A stretch of 64,000 nucleotides of DNA from Lachnospiraceae bacterium (GTDB taxonomy: Bacteria > Bacillota > Clostridia > Lachnospirales > Lachnospiraceae): contig JAHAYJ010000060.1 in the NCBI GenBank assembly GCA_018384375.1, positions 33,172-97,171 of the forward strand, given 5' to 3'. Every line of letters starts with the position of its first letter. Within the stretch, counting starts at the first letter, position 1. This document shows, piece by piece, positions 1-10,133 of this stretch. The position numbers and the translations under genes were made by a program. Under the pieces are notes generated by a model. That model was not told where the DNA came from. It worked only from the letters and a program-made list of their open reading frames with translations, and made no database searches.

Positions 1-1166
1 CCAATAAAGAAAATTCCACAGTAGCACTTCGGGATCTGTTAGAGAGCAGGGAATTTAAGGAATTTCCGTCTAATCTGGCTTTTGCAGTAGGAAAGGATAT
101 TGCGGGAAAGGTCGTTGTGACAGATATTGCCAAGATGCCGCATATGCTGATCGCAGGTGCTACCGGTTCCGGTAAATCCGTTTGTATTAATACCCTGATC
201 ATGAGTATTCTGTACAAGGCACATCCCGATGATGTCAAGCTGATCATGGTGGATCCCAAGGTGGTAGAGCTTAGTGTTTATAATGGGATTCCTCATCTTC
301 TGATTCCTGTTGTCACGGATCCCAAGAAAGCATCGGCGGCTCTGCATTGGGGCGTCGCTGAAATGACAGACCGTTATCAGAAATTTGCGGATTTTAATGT
401 GAGAGATTTAAAGGGTTATAATAAAAAGGTTGAGGCAATGAAGGAGAAGGGCGATCCAGAGGCACCTGCCAAAATGCCGCAGATCGTCATTATTGTGGAT
501 GAACTTGCAGATTTGATGATGGTAGCACCGGGGGAAGTGGAGGAGTCCATCTGCCGTCTGGCACAGCTTGCACGTGCTGCCGGTATTCACCTGATTATTG
601 CAACACAGAGACCTTCTGTAGATGTTATTACCGGTCTGATCAAAGCAAATATGCCAAGCCGTATTGCATTTAGTGTATCCAGCGGTGTGGATTCCAGAAC
701 GATTCTTGATATGAATGGAGCAGAAAAGCTTCTTGGTAAGGGAGATATGCTTTTTTATCCACAGGGCTACAGCAAGCCGGCGAGAGTTCAGGGAGCCTTT
801 GTTTCTGACAAAGAGGTTTCTGACGTGGTGGAATTTTTGAAAAATCAGTCTCTGGGTAATATTTATGATTCCGACCTCCAGGATAAGATTGCGTCCTATA
901 GTGGTAGTGCAGCTGGCGCCGGGGGAGCCTCAGAGGGATCTGAGCGAGATCAATATTTTGAGGAAGCAGGGAAATTTATTATAGAAAAGGACAAGGCGTC
1001 CATCGGTATGCTGCAGAGAGTATTCAAGATCGGATTTAACCGGGCGGCACGCATTATGGATCAGCTTTGCGAAGCAGGTGTAGTGGGGGAAGAAGAAGGA
1101 ACCAAGCCGAGAAAGGTATTAATGAGTCTGGAACAATTTGAACAGTACATAGAGGAGTCTCTTTAA
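1..1166 (+). CDS. ftsK: DNA translocase FtsK/SpoIIIE, 5'-truncated by window edge
   Basis: Open frame from nt 3; Walker [45 protein letters not shown]-terminal gamma winged-helix ([28 protein letters not shown]). Confidence 0.96.
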   Translation, partial: NKENSTVALRDLLESREFKEFPSNLAFAVGKDIAGKVVVTDIAKMPHMLIAGATGSGKSVCINTLIMSILYKAHPDDVKLIMVDPKVVELSVYNGIPHLLIPVVTDPKKASAALHWGVAEMTDRYQKFADFNVRDLKGYNKKVEAMKEKGDPEAPAKMPQIVIIVDELADLMMVAPGEVEESICRLAQLARAAGIHLIIATQRPSVDVITGLIKANMPSRIAFSVSSGVDSRTILDMNGAEKLLGKGDMLFYPQGYSKPARVQGAFVSDKEVSDVVEFLKNQSLGNIYDSDLQDKIASYSGSAAGAGGASEGSERDQYFEEAGKFIIEKDKASIGMLQRVFKIGFNRAARIMDQLCEAGVVGEEEGTKPRKVLMSLEQFEQYIEESL

Positions 1167-1181
1167 AAAAGGAGGAGTATT

Positions 1182-2852
1182 ATGAAAACAGATATTCAAA
1201 TTGCACAGGAGGCGGTTCTGGAACCAATCACCAAGGTGGCAAAAGCCTTGCAGATTGACGAAGACGAACTGGAATTGTACGGTAAGTACAAAGCAAAAAT
1301 CTCGGATGAATATCTGCAAAAGATATCAAAAAATCCGGATGGTAAGCTGATCCTTGTGACAGCAATCAATCCCACTCCCGCCGGTGAGGGTAAGACAACC
1401 ACCAGTGTTGGCCTGGGGCAGGCCTTCGGGAAGCTTGGCAAAAAGGCAGTCATTGCGCTGAGGGAGCCATCTTTAGGTCCCTGCTTTGGTATCAAGGGAG
1501 GCGCAGCAGGGGGCGGATATTCACAGGTAGTACCCATGGAGGATCTGAATCTTCATTTTACGGGAGATTTTCATGCAATTACTTCTGCAAATAATCTGCT
1601 TGCGGCAATTCTTGACAATCACATTCAACAGGGAAATGAGTTAGGAATCGATACGAGAGCAGTGGTATGGAAACGATGTCTTGATATGAATGACAGAGTT
1701 CTCAGAAATATTGTGGTGGGTCTGGGAAATAAGACGGACGGAACGGTACGGGAGGATCACTTTGTCATTACGGTTGCATCCGAGATCATGGCTGTTCTTT
1801 GTCTTTCTACGGATATGAAGGATTTGAAGGAAAGGCTTTCAAGAATGGTGGTTGCCTATAACTATCAGGGAGAGCCTGTTACGGCAGGACAGCTTCAGGC
1901 TGTAGGTGCAATGGCAGCACTTTTGAAGGATGCCTTAAAACCCAATCTGATTCAGACGTTGGAGCATACACCGGCATTGGTTCATGGTGGTCCATTTGCC
2001 AATATTGCGCATGGCTGTAACTCTGTGCGTGCCACCAAGGCGGCGCTTAAGATGGCAGACTATGTGATTACAGAGGCAGGCTTCGGCGCAGATCTGGGAG
2101 CCGAAAAGTTTTTTGATATTAAATGCAGAATGTCGGGATTGAAGCCGGATGCTGTTGTTCTGGTAGCAACGATCAGAGCGCTTAAATATAACGGAGGCGT
2201 TCCAAAAGCAGAATTGGCTTCTGAAAATCTTAAGGCGCTCAAAGCAGGAATCGTTAATCTGGAAAAGCATATTGAGAATCTGCATAAATATGGCGTCCCT
2301 GTGATTGTGACTTTGAACAGCTTTGTCACCGACACGGAGGCCGAAACCTCCTTTGTAAAACAGTTTTGTGAGGAAAGAGACTGCGAATTTGCTATCTCCG
2401 AGGTTTGGGAAAAGGGCGGCGAAGGCGGTATCGCGCTGGCAGAAAAAGTGCTTGATACCTTGGAAAATAAGAAGAGTGACTTTAAAGTCCTTTATGAGAA
2501 TGAGCTTAGCCTGAAAGATAAGATTGAAACGATAGCAAAGGAAATATACGGGGCAGACGGTGTTGTTTATTCCGCGCAGGCTTCAAAACAGCTTTTGAAG
2601 CTTGAAGAGCTTGGCTATGGAAAACTGCCGGTGTGCATTGCTAAAAATCAATATTCTCTTTCTGATGATCCGGAACTGCTTGGAAGACCGCAAAACTTTG
2701 AAGTCAATGTAAGAGAAGCCTACGTCTCGGCGGGGGCAGGCTTTGTCGTGGTACTTACAGGAACTGTCATGACAATGCCGGGACTTCCGAAGAAACCGGC
2801 CGCCTATAATATTGATGTAAATGAAGACGGTGTGATCACGGGACTATTTTAA
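1182..2852 (+). CDS. fhs: Formate--tetrahydrofolate ligase
   Basis: [62 protein letters not shown] signature; GGAG RBS upstream. Confidence 0.98.
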   Translation: MKTDIQIAQEAVLEPITKVAKALQIDEDELELYGKYKAKISDEYLQKISKNPDGKLILVTAINPTPAGEGKTTTSVGLGQAFGKLGKKAVIALREPSLGPCFGIKGGAAGGGYSQVVPMEDLNLHFTGDFHAITSANNLLAAILDNHIQQGNELGIDTRAVVWKRCLDMNDRVLRNIVVGLGNKTDGTVREDHFVITVASEIMAVLCLSTDMKDLKERLSRMVVAYNYQGEPVTAGQLQAVGAMAALLKDALKPNLIQTLEHTPALVHGGPFANIAHGCNSVRATKAALKMADYVITEAGFGADLGAEKFFDIKCRMSGLKPDAVVLVATIRALKYNGGVPKAELASENLKALKAGIVNLEKHIENLHKYGVPVIVTLNSFVTDTEAETSFVKQFCEERDCEFAISEVWEKGGEGGIALAEKVLDTLENKKSDFKVLYENELSLKDKIETIAKEIYGADGVVYSAQASKQLLKLEELGYGKLPVCIAKNQYSLSDDPELLGRPQNFEVNVREAYVSAGAGFVVVLTGTVMTMPGLPKKPAAYNIDVNEDGVITGLF

Positions 2853-2877
2853 CAGCTTGGAAAGGATGGAATAGCAT

Positions 2878-3723
2878 ATGGCAGCAATTATCGACGGAAA
2901 AGCAATTTCATTACAGATCAAAGATGAATTGAAAGAAAAAGCAGCAGCTTTAAAGGCAGCCGGAACAAATGTTACGTTAGCAGTGATTCAGGTGGGCAGT
3001 AATCCGGCCTCCTGTGTTTATGTCAGAAATAAAAAGAAGGGGTGTGAGTACATAGGGATCGGTTCTTTGTCCTACGAACTTCCTGAGGAGACTACGCAGG
3101 AAGAATTGCTTACACTGATTGAAGAACTGAATGCAAGAGTTGACGTAAATGGCATTTTGGTGCAGCTTCCCCTGCCGACACATATTGACGAAGACACAGT
3201 GATCAGGGCAATTGATCCTAAGAAGGATGTGGACGGTTTCCACCCTCAGAGTGTAGGAGCGCTATGTATTGGTCAGCCGGGCTTTGTTTCCTGTACACCC
3301 GCGGGAATCATTCAACTGTTGAAAAGAAGCGGGATAGAGATAGCCGGAAAGGAATGTGTAGTTCTTGGAAGAAGCAATATTGTGGGAAAGCCTATGGCAC
3401 TTTTGCTTCTTCGTGAGAATGCGACAGTAACCATTGCCCATTCCAAAACAAAAGATCTGAAGGAAGTGACTAAGCGGGCAGACATTCTGATCGTTGCTGT
3501 AGGAAGACCAAAGCTGGTAACAAGAGATTATGTCAAGGAAGGTGCGGTCGTTATTGACGTTGGAATCAATCGGGATGAAAATAATAAAATGTGCGGAGAT
3601 GTAGACTTTGATGATGTTGCACCTGTGTGCAACGCAATTACGCCGGTCCCCGGAGGAGTGGGACCTATGACGATTGCGATGCTTTTGAATAATTGTATTG
3701 AATCTGTAAAGCTCCAGGGCTGA
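2878..3723 (+). CDS. folD: Bifunctional methylenetetrahydrofolate dehydrogenase/cyclohydrolase FolD
   Basis: YVRNKKKGCEYIGI, GILVQLPLPTHI, KDVDGFHP, VVLGRSNIVGKPMALLL, TPVPGGVGPMTIAML. Confidence 0.98.
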   Translation: MAAIIDGKAISLQIKDELKEKAAALKAAGTNVTLAVIQVGSNPASCVYVRNKKKGCEYIGIGSLSYELPEETTQEELLTLIEELNARVDVNGILVQLPLPTHIDEDTVIRAIDPKKDVDGFHPQSVGALCIGQPGFVSCTPAGIIQLLKRSGIEIAGKECVVLGRSNIVGKPMALLLLRENATVTIAHSKTKDLKEVTKRADILIVAVGRPKLVTRDYVKEGAVVIDVGINRDENNKMCGDVDFDDVAPVCNAITPVPGGVGPMTIAMLLNNCIESVKLQG

Positions 3724-3777
3724 TATAGAAGAACGATTCTACTGAATTTTGTGCCGGAAGGTAGAAAGGAGGCAGAT

Positions 3778-5265
3778 ATGAAATGTCCTGAGTGTGGATA
3801 TGAGATTGCAGACGATCATCTGTATTGTGACAGATGTGGCAAGGAAATCCAGATTGTTCCAGATTTTGAACCGGAAATTGAAAATAGCATCATTGAAACC
3901 TTATCCACTGTAGCAGAGCAGATTGATGGTACGAATGCCTCCGCTGACTCCGGTGGCAAAGTAAATGAAAAAGAGAATAAAGGACAGGAGGATACTTCCG
4001 CCAAAGAAAAGCATAAGGAGGTTTTTTGGGCGGAGGAACCGGCAAAAAACTGGTTATTCATAAGTCTTGTGACCTTTATTGTGATTACTATAGTGGCTGC
4101 GTTTACATCGGTATTTATGTATCACAGATATTCTGCTGCCTATCAGGTTGAGCAGGCAAAGGCATGTGCAGCTGATGGAAATTTTGAAAAGGCGGTTGAT
4201 TTTCTTGAAAAAGCAAGAACACTGGATGAGGAACCGGCGGATATTGTACTCTTAGAAGCAGGTTATCTTTATCAGATGGGAGAAAGTGAACGCGCTCTTG
4301 AAATTCTTCTGGAATTGATTGATAAGGTACAGATGGATTATGAGAAAAAAGAAAAAGCTTATGAAAATATCATTGCCATTTACAGTGAGGAAGAGCGATT
4401 TAAAGAGATCAATTCGCTTTTGACCGCCTGCACAGATGAAAGCATCCGAAATCAATTTCAGCAATATCTGGCACTTTCACCGGAATTTGGATATGCCTCC
4501 GGAACCTATGATGAAATTGTGCCACTCAAGCTGAGTGCCAATACTACCGGCAAAATATACTATACCATGGACGGAAGTGAGCCGGATGAATCAAGCGAGG
4601 TCTATACGGCACCATTGTTTCTGGAATCCGGGGAATATCAGATTTCCGCAATTTTTATTAACGATTATGGAATCAGAAGTGAAGTGGCAAGAGGCTGGTA
4701 TGTGATCAATCTGGTTGTGCCGGATGCGCCGGAGGTACTTTTATATAGCGGAGATTATCATGAGCCTACGTTGATAGAAGTAACGGTACCGGAGGAGGGG
4801 ACGGTTTATTATACGACAGATGGATCAATGCCCAGTGAGGTCAGCAATAAATATGCAGGGCCAATTCAAATGCCGCTCGGAAAGTCTAATTTTAAGTTTG
4901 TAACGATATCGGATGAGGGTGTTTCCAGTGAAGTGGTCAGCAGAAGCTTTGATTTTTCCATGAATACGGATATCACGGTGGAAAAGGCGATCAATAATGT
5001 AATTCAGGCACTTTTTGAACAAAAGGTTTTAAAGGATCTGCAGGGGCATTCACACGAAATACAGGGAAAATATGTATTTAGGTATGATACTATTGTGGAA
5101 ATCCCTGATTTAGGTTATTATTATGTGTTGAATGAATATATTGAGGATCAGAGCGGAAATCTGACAAAAACGGAGCGGTTGTATGCGGTAGAAGTCTATA
5201 CTGGAGCCCCCAACCGTCTTGTTTACGATGAGAATGGGAAGATGGGATTGATTTCCCTAAGGTAA
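3778..5265 (+). CDS. Zinc-ribbon, single-TM, TPR-like protein with two chitobiase/beta-hexosaminidase C-terminal-like repeats
   Basis: N-term CPECGYEIADDHLYCDRCG; TM around FISLVTFIVITIVAAFTSVFMY; helical TPR-like segment; two KIYYTMDGSEP / TVYYTTDGSMP repeats. Start moved to 3778 (AAGGAGG upstream). Confidence 0.75.
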   Translation: MKCPECGYEIADDHLYCDRCGKEIQIVPDFEPEIENSIIETLSTVAEQIDGTNASADSGGKVNEKENKGQEDTSAKEKHKEVFWAEEPAKNWLFISLVTFIVITIVAAFTSVFMYHRYSAAYQVEQAKACAADGNFEKAVDFLEKARTLDEEPADIVLLEAGYLYQMGESERALEILLELIDKVQMDYEKKEKAYENIIAIYSEEERFKEINSLLTACTDESIRNQFQQYLALSPEFGYASGTYDEIVPLKLSANTTGKIYYTMDGSEPDESSEVYTAPLFLESGEYQISAIFINDYGIRSEVARGWYVINLVVPDAPEVLLYSGDYHEPTLIEVTVPEEGTVYYTTDGSMPSEVSNKYAGPIQMPLGKSNFKFVTISDEGVSSEVVSRSFDFSMNTDITVEKAINNVIQALFEQKVLKDLQGHSHEIQGKYVFRYDTIVEIPDLGYYYVLNEYIEDQSGNLTKTERLYAVEVYTGAPNRLVYDENGKMGLISLR

Positions 5266-5305
5266 ACTGCTATAAATTATGTTTATATAAACAGGAAAGG
5301 GATTA

Positions 5306-6196
5306 ATGATGTACAAGATTTTAGAAGCAAAAGAGCTTACTGCCAATATTTTTTATATGGTAGTAGAAGCAAAGAGAGTAGCAAAGGCCTGTAAACCGGG
5401 ACAGTTTGTCATAGTCAGGACAGATGAAAAATCGGAACGTATTCCCCTGACGATCTGTGACTATGATGCTGAAAAAGGAACTGTGACGATCGTGTTCCAG
5501 ATTGTAGGGGCAGGGACACAGCTCATGTCTTCCTTGAAGACAGGTGATGCGTTTCATGACTTTGTAGGTCCTCTTGGATGCCCCTCTGAGTTTGTTTCGG
5601 AGGATCTAAATAGCCTGAAACAGAAAAAGATGCTGTTTGTGGCAGGCGGTGTGGGAACAGCACCTGTTTATCCGCAGGTGAAATGGCTTCATGAGAGAGG
5701 CATTGAAGCAGATGTGATTGTAGGTGCCAAAACAAAAGACCTGTTGATTCTGGAAGAAGAAATGAAAGCGGTTGCCGGGAATCTCTATGTGACAACGGAT
5801 GATGGATCTTATGGCAGAAGCGGTATGGTAACACAGACAATTACCGATCTGGTAAATGAAGGAAAGCATTATGATGTATGTGTGGCTATCGGACCGATGA
5901 TCATGATGAAATTTGTCTGCAAGCTTACTAAGGAGCTTGGAATTCCCACTATTGTAAGCTTGAATCCCATTATGGTAGACGGTACGGGTATGTGTGGAGC
6001 ATGTCGTGTGACAGTGGGCGGAAAGGTAAAATTTGCCTGTGTAGACGGGCCGGAATTTAATGGACATGAAGTGAATTTTGATGAAGCAATGCAGCGCCAG
6101 CAGTTGTATAAGACAGCGGAGGGAAGAGCATTCCTCAAGGCCAAAGAAGGAGATACCCATCATGGCGGATGCGGAAACTGCGGAGGTGACAAATAA
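5306..6196 (+). CDS. Sulfide/dihydroorotate dehydrogenase-like FAD/NAD-binding protein (NfnA-like)
   Basis: FAD-binding PGQFVIVR, VAGGVGTAPVYPQVKWL NAD site, C-terminal CGACRVTVGGKVKFACVDGPEFNGHEVNF cluster-binding motif; overlaps the next gene by 1 nt. Confidence 0.9.
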   Translation: MMYKILEAKELTANIFYMVVEAKRVAKACKPGQFVIVRTDEKSERIPLTICDYDAEKGTVTIVFQIVGAGTQLMSSLKTGDAFHDFVGPLGCPSEFVSEDLNSLKQKKMLFVAGGVGTAPVYPQVKWLHERGIEADVIVGAKTKDLLILEEEMKAVAGNLYVTTDDGSYGRSGMVTQTITDLVNEGKHYDVCVAIGPMIMMKFVCKLTKELGIPTIVSLNPIMVDGTGMCGACRVTVGGKVKFACVDGPEFNGHEVNFDEAMQRQQLYKTAEGRAFLKAKEGDTHHGGCGNCGGDK

Positions 6197-7581
6197 TGGA
6201 CGTATTAAAGAAAATCCCTGTCAGGGAACAGGATGCTAAGGAAAGAGCAGCTAATTTTGAAGAGGTATGCCTTGGCTATAATAAAGAGGAAGCAATGGAA
6301 GAGGCAACAAGATGTATCAACTGTAAAAATGCACAGTGCATTAAGGGTTGTCCTGTATCCATCAATATTCCAGGCTTTATTGAAAAGGTAAAGGAAGGCG
6401 ATATGGAAGCTGCCTACCAGATAATCAGTGAATCCTCCGCACTTTCTGCTGTATGTGGACGTGTCTGCCCGCAGGAGAGTCAGTGTGAGGGAAAATGTAT
6501 CAGAGGAATTAAGGGAGAGGCAATCTCAATCGGAAAGCTGGAACGCTTTGTAGCTGACTGGGCAAGTGAAAATGGCATTAAGCCTCAGGGTGCGAAGGAA
6601 AAGAACGGTAAGAAGGTTGCTGTGATCGGTTCCGGCCCTGCTGGACTTACCTGTGCGGGTGATCTTGCAAAGCTGGGTTATGAGGTGACGATTTTTGAGG
6701 CCCTGCATGAGCCCGGCGGTGTTCTGGTTTACGGAATTCCGGAATTCCGACTTCCTAAGACTAAGGTTGTGGCTAAGGAAATCGAAAATGTAAAAGCGCT
6801 TGGTGTAAAAATTGAGACAAATGTGGTAGTAGGAAAATCAGTTACGATAGATGAGTTGCTTTCTGAGGAAGGCTTTGATGCTGTGTTCATCGGTTCCGGT
6901 GCAGGACTTCCCAAATTCATGGGGATTCCGGGAGAACAGGCAAACGGTGTATTCTCAGCAAACGAATATCTGACAAGAAGCAATCTTATGAAGGCGTTTG
7001 ATGAAAATTCCAGCACACCTATCATGAGAGGGAAAAAGGTGGCAGTTGTTGGTGGCGGAAATGTTGCCATGGATGCTGCTAGAACAGCACTTCGCCTTGG
7101 CGCGGAGGTTCACATTGTGTACAGAAGAAGTGAGGAAGAACTTCCTGCCCGTGTGGAGGAGGTACATCACGCAAAGGAAGAAGGGATCATTTTTGATCTC
7201 TTGACAAATCCCGTTGAAATTCTGGAAGATGAGAAGGGCTGGGTGTCCGGTATCAAGTGTGTAAAAATGGAATTGGGAGAGCCCGATGAATCCGGCAGAA
7301 GACGTCCGGTAGAAATTAAAGGCTCCGAATTTGTGATTACTGTTGACACGGTTATCATGTCCCTTGGAACATCGCCGAATCCATTGATTTCTTCTACAAC
7401 AGAGGGACTTGAGGTTAATAAGTGGAAATGCATAGTGGCAGATGAAGAGTTCGGTAAAACCTCCAAGGAAGGGGTTTATGCAGGCGGTGATGCCGTTACG
7501 GGTGCAGCAACGGTTATTCTGGCTATGGGAGCCGGCCGTGCAGGTGCTAAAGGAATTGATGAATATTTAAAGAATAAATAG
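6196..7581 (+). CDS. gltA: NADPH-dependent glutamate synthase small-subunit-like / NfnB-like oxidoreductase
   Basis: CINCKNAQCIKGCPV, CGRVCPQESQCEGKC, VIGSGPAGLTCAGDLAKLGYEVTIFEALHEPGGVLVYGIPEFRLPK, VVGGGNVAMDAARTALRLGA. Confidence 0.92.
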   Translation: MDVLKKIPVREQDAKERAANFEEVCLGYNKEEAMEEATRCINCKNAQCIKGCPVSINIPGFIEKVKEGDMEAAYQIISESSALSAVCGRVCPQESQCEGKCIRGIKGEAISIGKLERFVADWASENGIKPQGAKEKNGKKVAVIGSGPAGLTCAGDLAKLGYEVTIFEALHEPGGVLVYGIPEFRLPKTKVVAKEIENVKALGVKIETNVVVGKSVTIDELLSEEGFDAVFIGSGAGLPKFMGIPGEQANGVFSANEYLTRSNLMKAFDENSSTPIMRGKKVAVVGGGNVAMDAARTALRLGAEVHIVYRRSEEELPARVEEVHHAKEEGIIFDLLTNPVEILEDEKGWVSGIKCVKMELGEPDESGRRRPVEIKGSEFVITVDTVIMSLGTSPNPLISSTTEGLEVNKWKCIVADEEFGKTSKEGVYAGGDAVTGAATVILAMGAGRAGAKGIDEYLKNK

Positions 7582-7607
7582 TCAAAAGCACATTAGAAGA
7601 ATGGAGA

Positions 7608-7675
7608 GGCTGTTGCATAAATCTTTTTGTTAAGGGTATTATCCTTTATGTGGACAAAAGATTTAGGTAACAGCC
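7608..7675. repeat. 68-nt imperfect inverted repeat (possible terminator or small palindromic element)
   Basis: GGCTGTTGCATAAATCTTTTTGT ... ACAAAAGATTTAGGTAACAGCC arms around an AAGG/CCTT mini-stem; no T-tract directly after it. Confidence 0.6.
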
Positions 7676-7722
7676 CTTATGTCCTTTACAAATGAAAATA
7701 AGAAATTATTAATAATTCTTTT

Positions 7723-7751
7723 TTGAGAAATTAAAAAATGTGCGATATAGT
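7723..7751 (+). promoter_or_regulatory. Predicted sigma-A-type promoter upstream of the MORN protein
   Basis: TTGAGA - 17 nt - TATAGT. Confidence 0.5.
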
Positions 7752-7804
7752 AAGAGAAGGTTAGGCAGAATGAAGAGCTTAACGGGAAAGGCATAGGAGT
7801 ATTT

Positions 7805-8845
7805 ATGAAAAAGATATTTGATGAGGATGACGATGATTTTCAGAATTTTGATAAAGCAAAAATAATTGTGAGCGTTATTCCCGTGGTTCTGATTATTCTG
7901 ATTCTTGCAGTCATGTTGATTGTAAACAATCGGAAAAAAACAGATAGAAATACAGATGATGTACAGCAGAGTATTCTGGATTATGCGGATGAGGGGAATC
8001 AATCAGAAGGACTTGAGAGCAACAGCGTACAGACGGGATCCGATGCGGTGAAGAATGATAAGCAGGAGGTACAGACGGAGGAAACACCGTCCCCATTGCC
8101 CAAAGCCACTCTAAGTCCGACGCCCTATAAAGAGGTCATGAAGCAGACAACAGTTGATTACAGTAAGATTAAATTTGATAAAGATGAGCAGTTGAAAGAG
8201 ATGATGACTTATTGGGAGGACAGTAATCAGAAGGCACTGGATGATCTGGCAAATCTGGATCGCTTTAAAGCAATGTCATGGAAACTGAAGGGAACGAAGG
8301 AGTGCTACTATTATGGAGAAGTGAATGCATCAGGTCAGGCTGACGGTACCGGAATAGCAGTGTATGCAGATAATCAGTATTATTACGGAAGCTGGAAGAA
8401 TGGTGAAAGAAGCGGAACCGGGACCTTTATTCATTATCATTTTCACGATACCGCAAATACAACAGATGTCTATACTTATCATCAGTATACAGGCTCCTGG
8501 GCAAATGATCTTCCTGATGGAGAGGGATCTGAGCATTATGATTTTGATAAGGATCTGTTGAAGGATGATCAGCGGTATACTTCTAACCGAATCGGAAGCT
8601 ATTCTGCAGGGCTGGTGCATGGAGAGTTTTACCTGACAACGATCGAAGCCGGCAAGGAGGATATGATGGAATGGGAGGCACAGGCGGAACATGGCTCCTG
8701 GATTTATCGGTTAGACAAAAAAGATGGTAAGGGAAATCGACCGGTGTTTGTCGATTATAATGATCCTAATGACTTTTTCTGGATGCTGCCGAAGGACAAT
8801 GTTAATATCGGAGTTCCGTGCCTGATCTCTAAGAATAAAAATTAG
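7805..8845 (+). CDS. Membrane-anchored MORN-repeat protein
   Basis: N-terminal TM (IIVSVIPVVLIILILAVMLIV), low-complexity linker, MORN-like repeats YYGEVNASGQADGTGIAVYADNQYYYGSWKNGERSGTGTF and YTGSWANDLPDGEGSEHY. Confidence 0.75.
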   Translation: MKKIFDEDDDDFQNFDKAKIIVSVIPVVLIILILAVMLIVNNRKKTDRNTDDVQQSILDYADEGNQSEGLESNSVQTGSDAVKNDKQEVQTEETPSPLPKATLSPTPYKEVMKQTTVDYSKIKFDKDEQLKEMMTYWEDSNQKALDDLANLDRFKAMSWKLKGTKECYYYGEVNASGQADGTGIAVYADNQYYYGSWKNGERSGTGTFIHYHFHDTANTTDVYTYHQYTGSWANDLPDGEGSEHYDFDKDLLKDDQRYTSNRIGSYSAGLVHGEFYLTTIEAGKEDMMEWEAQAEHGSWIYRLDKKDGKGNRPVFVDYNDPNDFFWMLPKDNVNIGVPCLISKNKN

Positions 8846-8904
8846 TGGAAACATATGTCAATCCGTAGTAAAATAGTACTTGGGGTATGAAGGAGGTACG
8901 GAGT

Positions 8905-9630
8905 ATGGCATGGTGTCCGAAATGTAAATGTGAGTATGTGGAAGGTGTTACCATATGTGCAGACTGTGGGTGTGAACTGGTAGATAAACTTCAGGAGGAA
9001 GAACCGGAGCCGGAGCTGACACAGCAGGATGCACTTGCTATGATACAGGCGGTAAAGGAGAGCGGAAAGGATATTCCCGAGGAACTTTTTGAGGAAATGG
9101 AAGGGGCTGAGGAATTCTTCTCTGATGAGGATGAGCCGTCAGCAGGGTATCAGAGCCCCTATGTCAATAACGAGGAAAAAGCAGAAGAAAACAGAACCTC
9201 GGCGTATACACTTCTTACAGTAGGCGGTGCAGGACTGATTGTGATTGCTCTTTTTTTTCTTGGCATCATTGATTTTGGAACCTCGCTTACCAATAAATAT
9301 ATGATTACCGGTGTGATGGGAGTTCTTTTTATCCTGTTTATCGTTATGGGAATCGTATCTTTAAAAAATTCCAAAATATTAACGAAGAAGGCTCATAAGG
9401 AAAACAACCTGACTGCCGAGATCAAGAAGTGGTGTATCGATAACCTGAAGGAGAAGGAGATCGATCAGCTCCTTTCCCTTGAGCAGCAGTCACTGGAATT
9501 GAAATATTTTCAACGGTTTGATTATATGAAAAAGGCGATTCAAAAGCAGTTTATGAATTTGGATGAGAGCTATCTTGACAGACTGATTGAGGAGGTCTAT
9601 GCGGATATTTTTGAGGAAGAGAATGAATGA
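8905..9630 (+). CDS. Zinc-ribbon membrane protein of unknown function
   Basis: MAWCPKCKCEYVEGVTICADCGCELVD zinc ribbon and two TM segments; RBS GGAGG upstream of 8905. Confidence 0.7.
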   Translation: MAWCPKCKCEYVEGVTICADCGCELVDKLQEEEPEPELTQQDALAMIQAVKESGKDIPEELFEEMEGAEEFFSDEDEPSAGYQSPYVNNEEKAEENRTSAYTLLTVGGAGLIVIALFFLGIIDFGTSLTNKYMITGVMGVLFILFIVMGIVSLKNSKILTKKAHKENNLTAEIKKWCIDNLKEKEIDQLLSLEQQSLELKYFQRFDYMKKAIQKQFMNLDESYLDRLIEEVYADIFEEENE

Positions 9631-10106
9631 GAATCACCATTATCTGTGTCGGTAAAATAAAAGAGGATTTTTACAGAAAGGCAGTTTCTGAGTTTGAAAA
9701 GCGCCTGAGCAGATATTGCAGACTGGAAATTATCGAGGTACAGGATGAGAAGACACCGGACAATGCAAGCCCTGCTCAGGAGGAGCAGATCAAGGAAAAG
9801 GAAGCTTCCAGAATTTTAAGGCATCTTAGTGAGGATGCCTATATTTATTCTCTGGAAATTAAAGGAGAGAATCCGGATTCTGTTTCCTTTGCAAAGCAGC
9901 TGAATCAGCTGGCAGTGCAGGGGAAGGCCCATATCCAGTTCGTGATCGGGGGTTCGCTGGGACTGCACCGGGAGGTATCAAGGCGCGCAGACCGTGCTAT
10001 CAGTTTTTCCAATATGACATTTCCGCATCAACTGATGCGAGTGATACTGCTTGAACAGATTTACAGAAGCTATCGAATTAACAAGGGGGAACCCTATCAT
10101 AAATAA
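9627..10106 (+). CDS. rlmH: 23S rRNA (pseudouridine1915-N3)-methyltransferase RlmH
   Basis: MRITIICVGKIKEDFYRKAVSEFEKRLSRYC, FVIGGSLGLHREV, FSNMTFPHQLMRVILLEQIYRSYRINKGEPYHK. Confidence 0.97.
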   Translation: MRITIICVGKIKEDFYRKAVSEFEKRLSRYCRLEIIEVQDEKTPDNASPAQEEQIKEKEASRILRHLSEDAYIYSLEIKGENPDSVSFAKQLNQLAVQGKAHIQFVIGGSLGLHREVSRRADRAISFSNMTFPHQLMRVILLEQIYRSYRINKGEPYHK

Positions 10107-10133
10107 TATTGTGTATCGTGTGGAGGAATGAAA

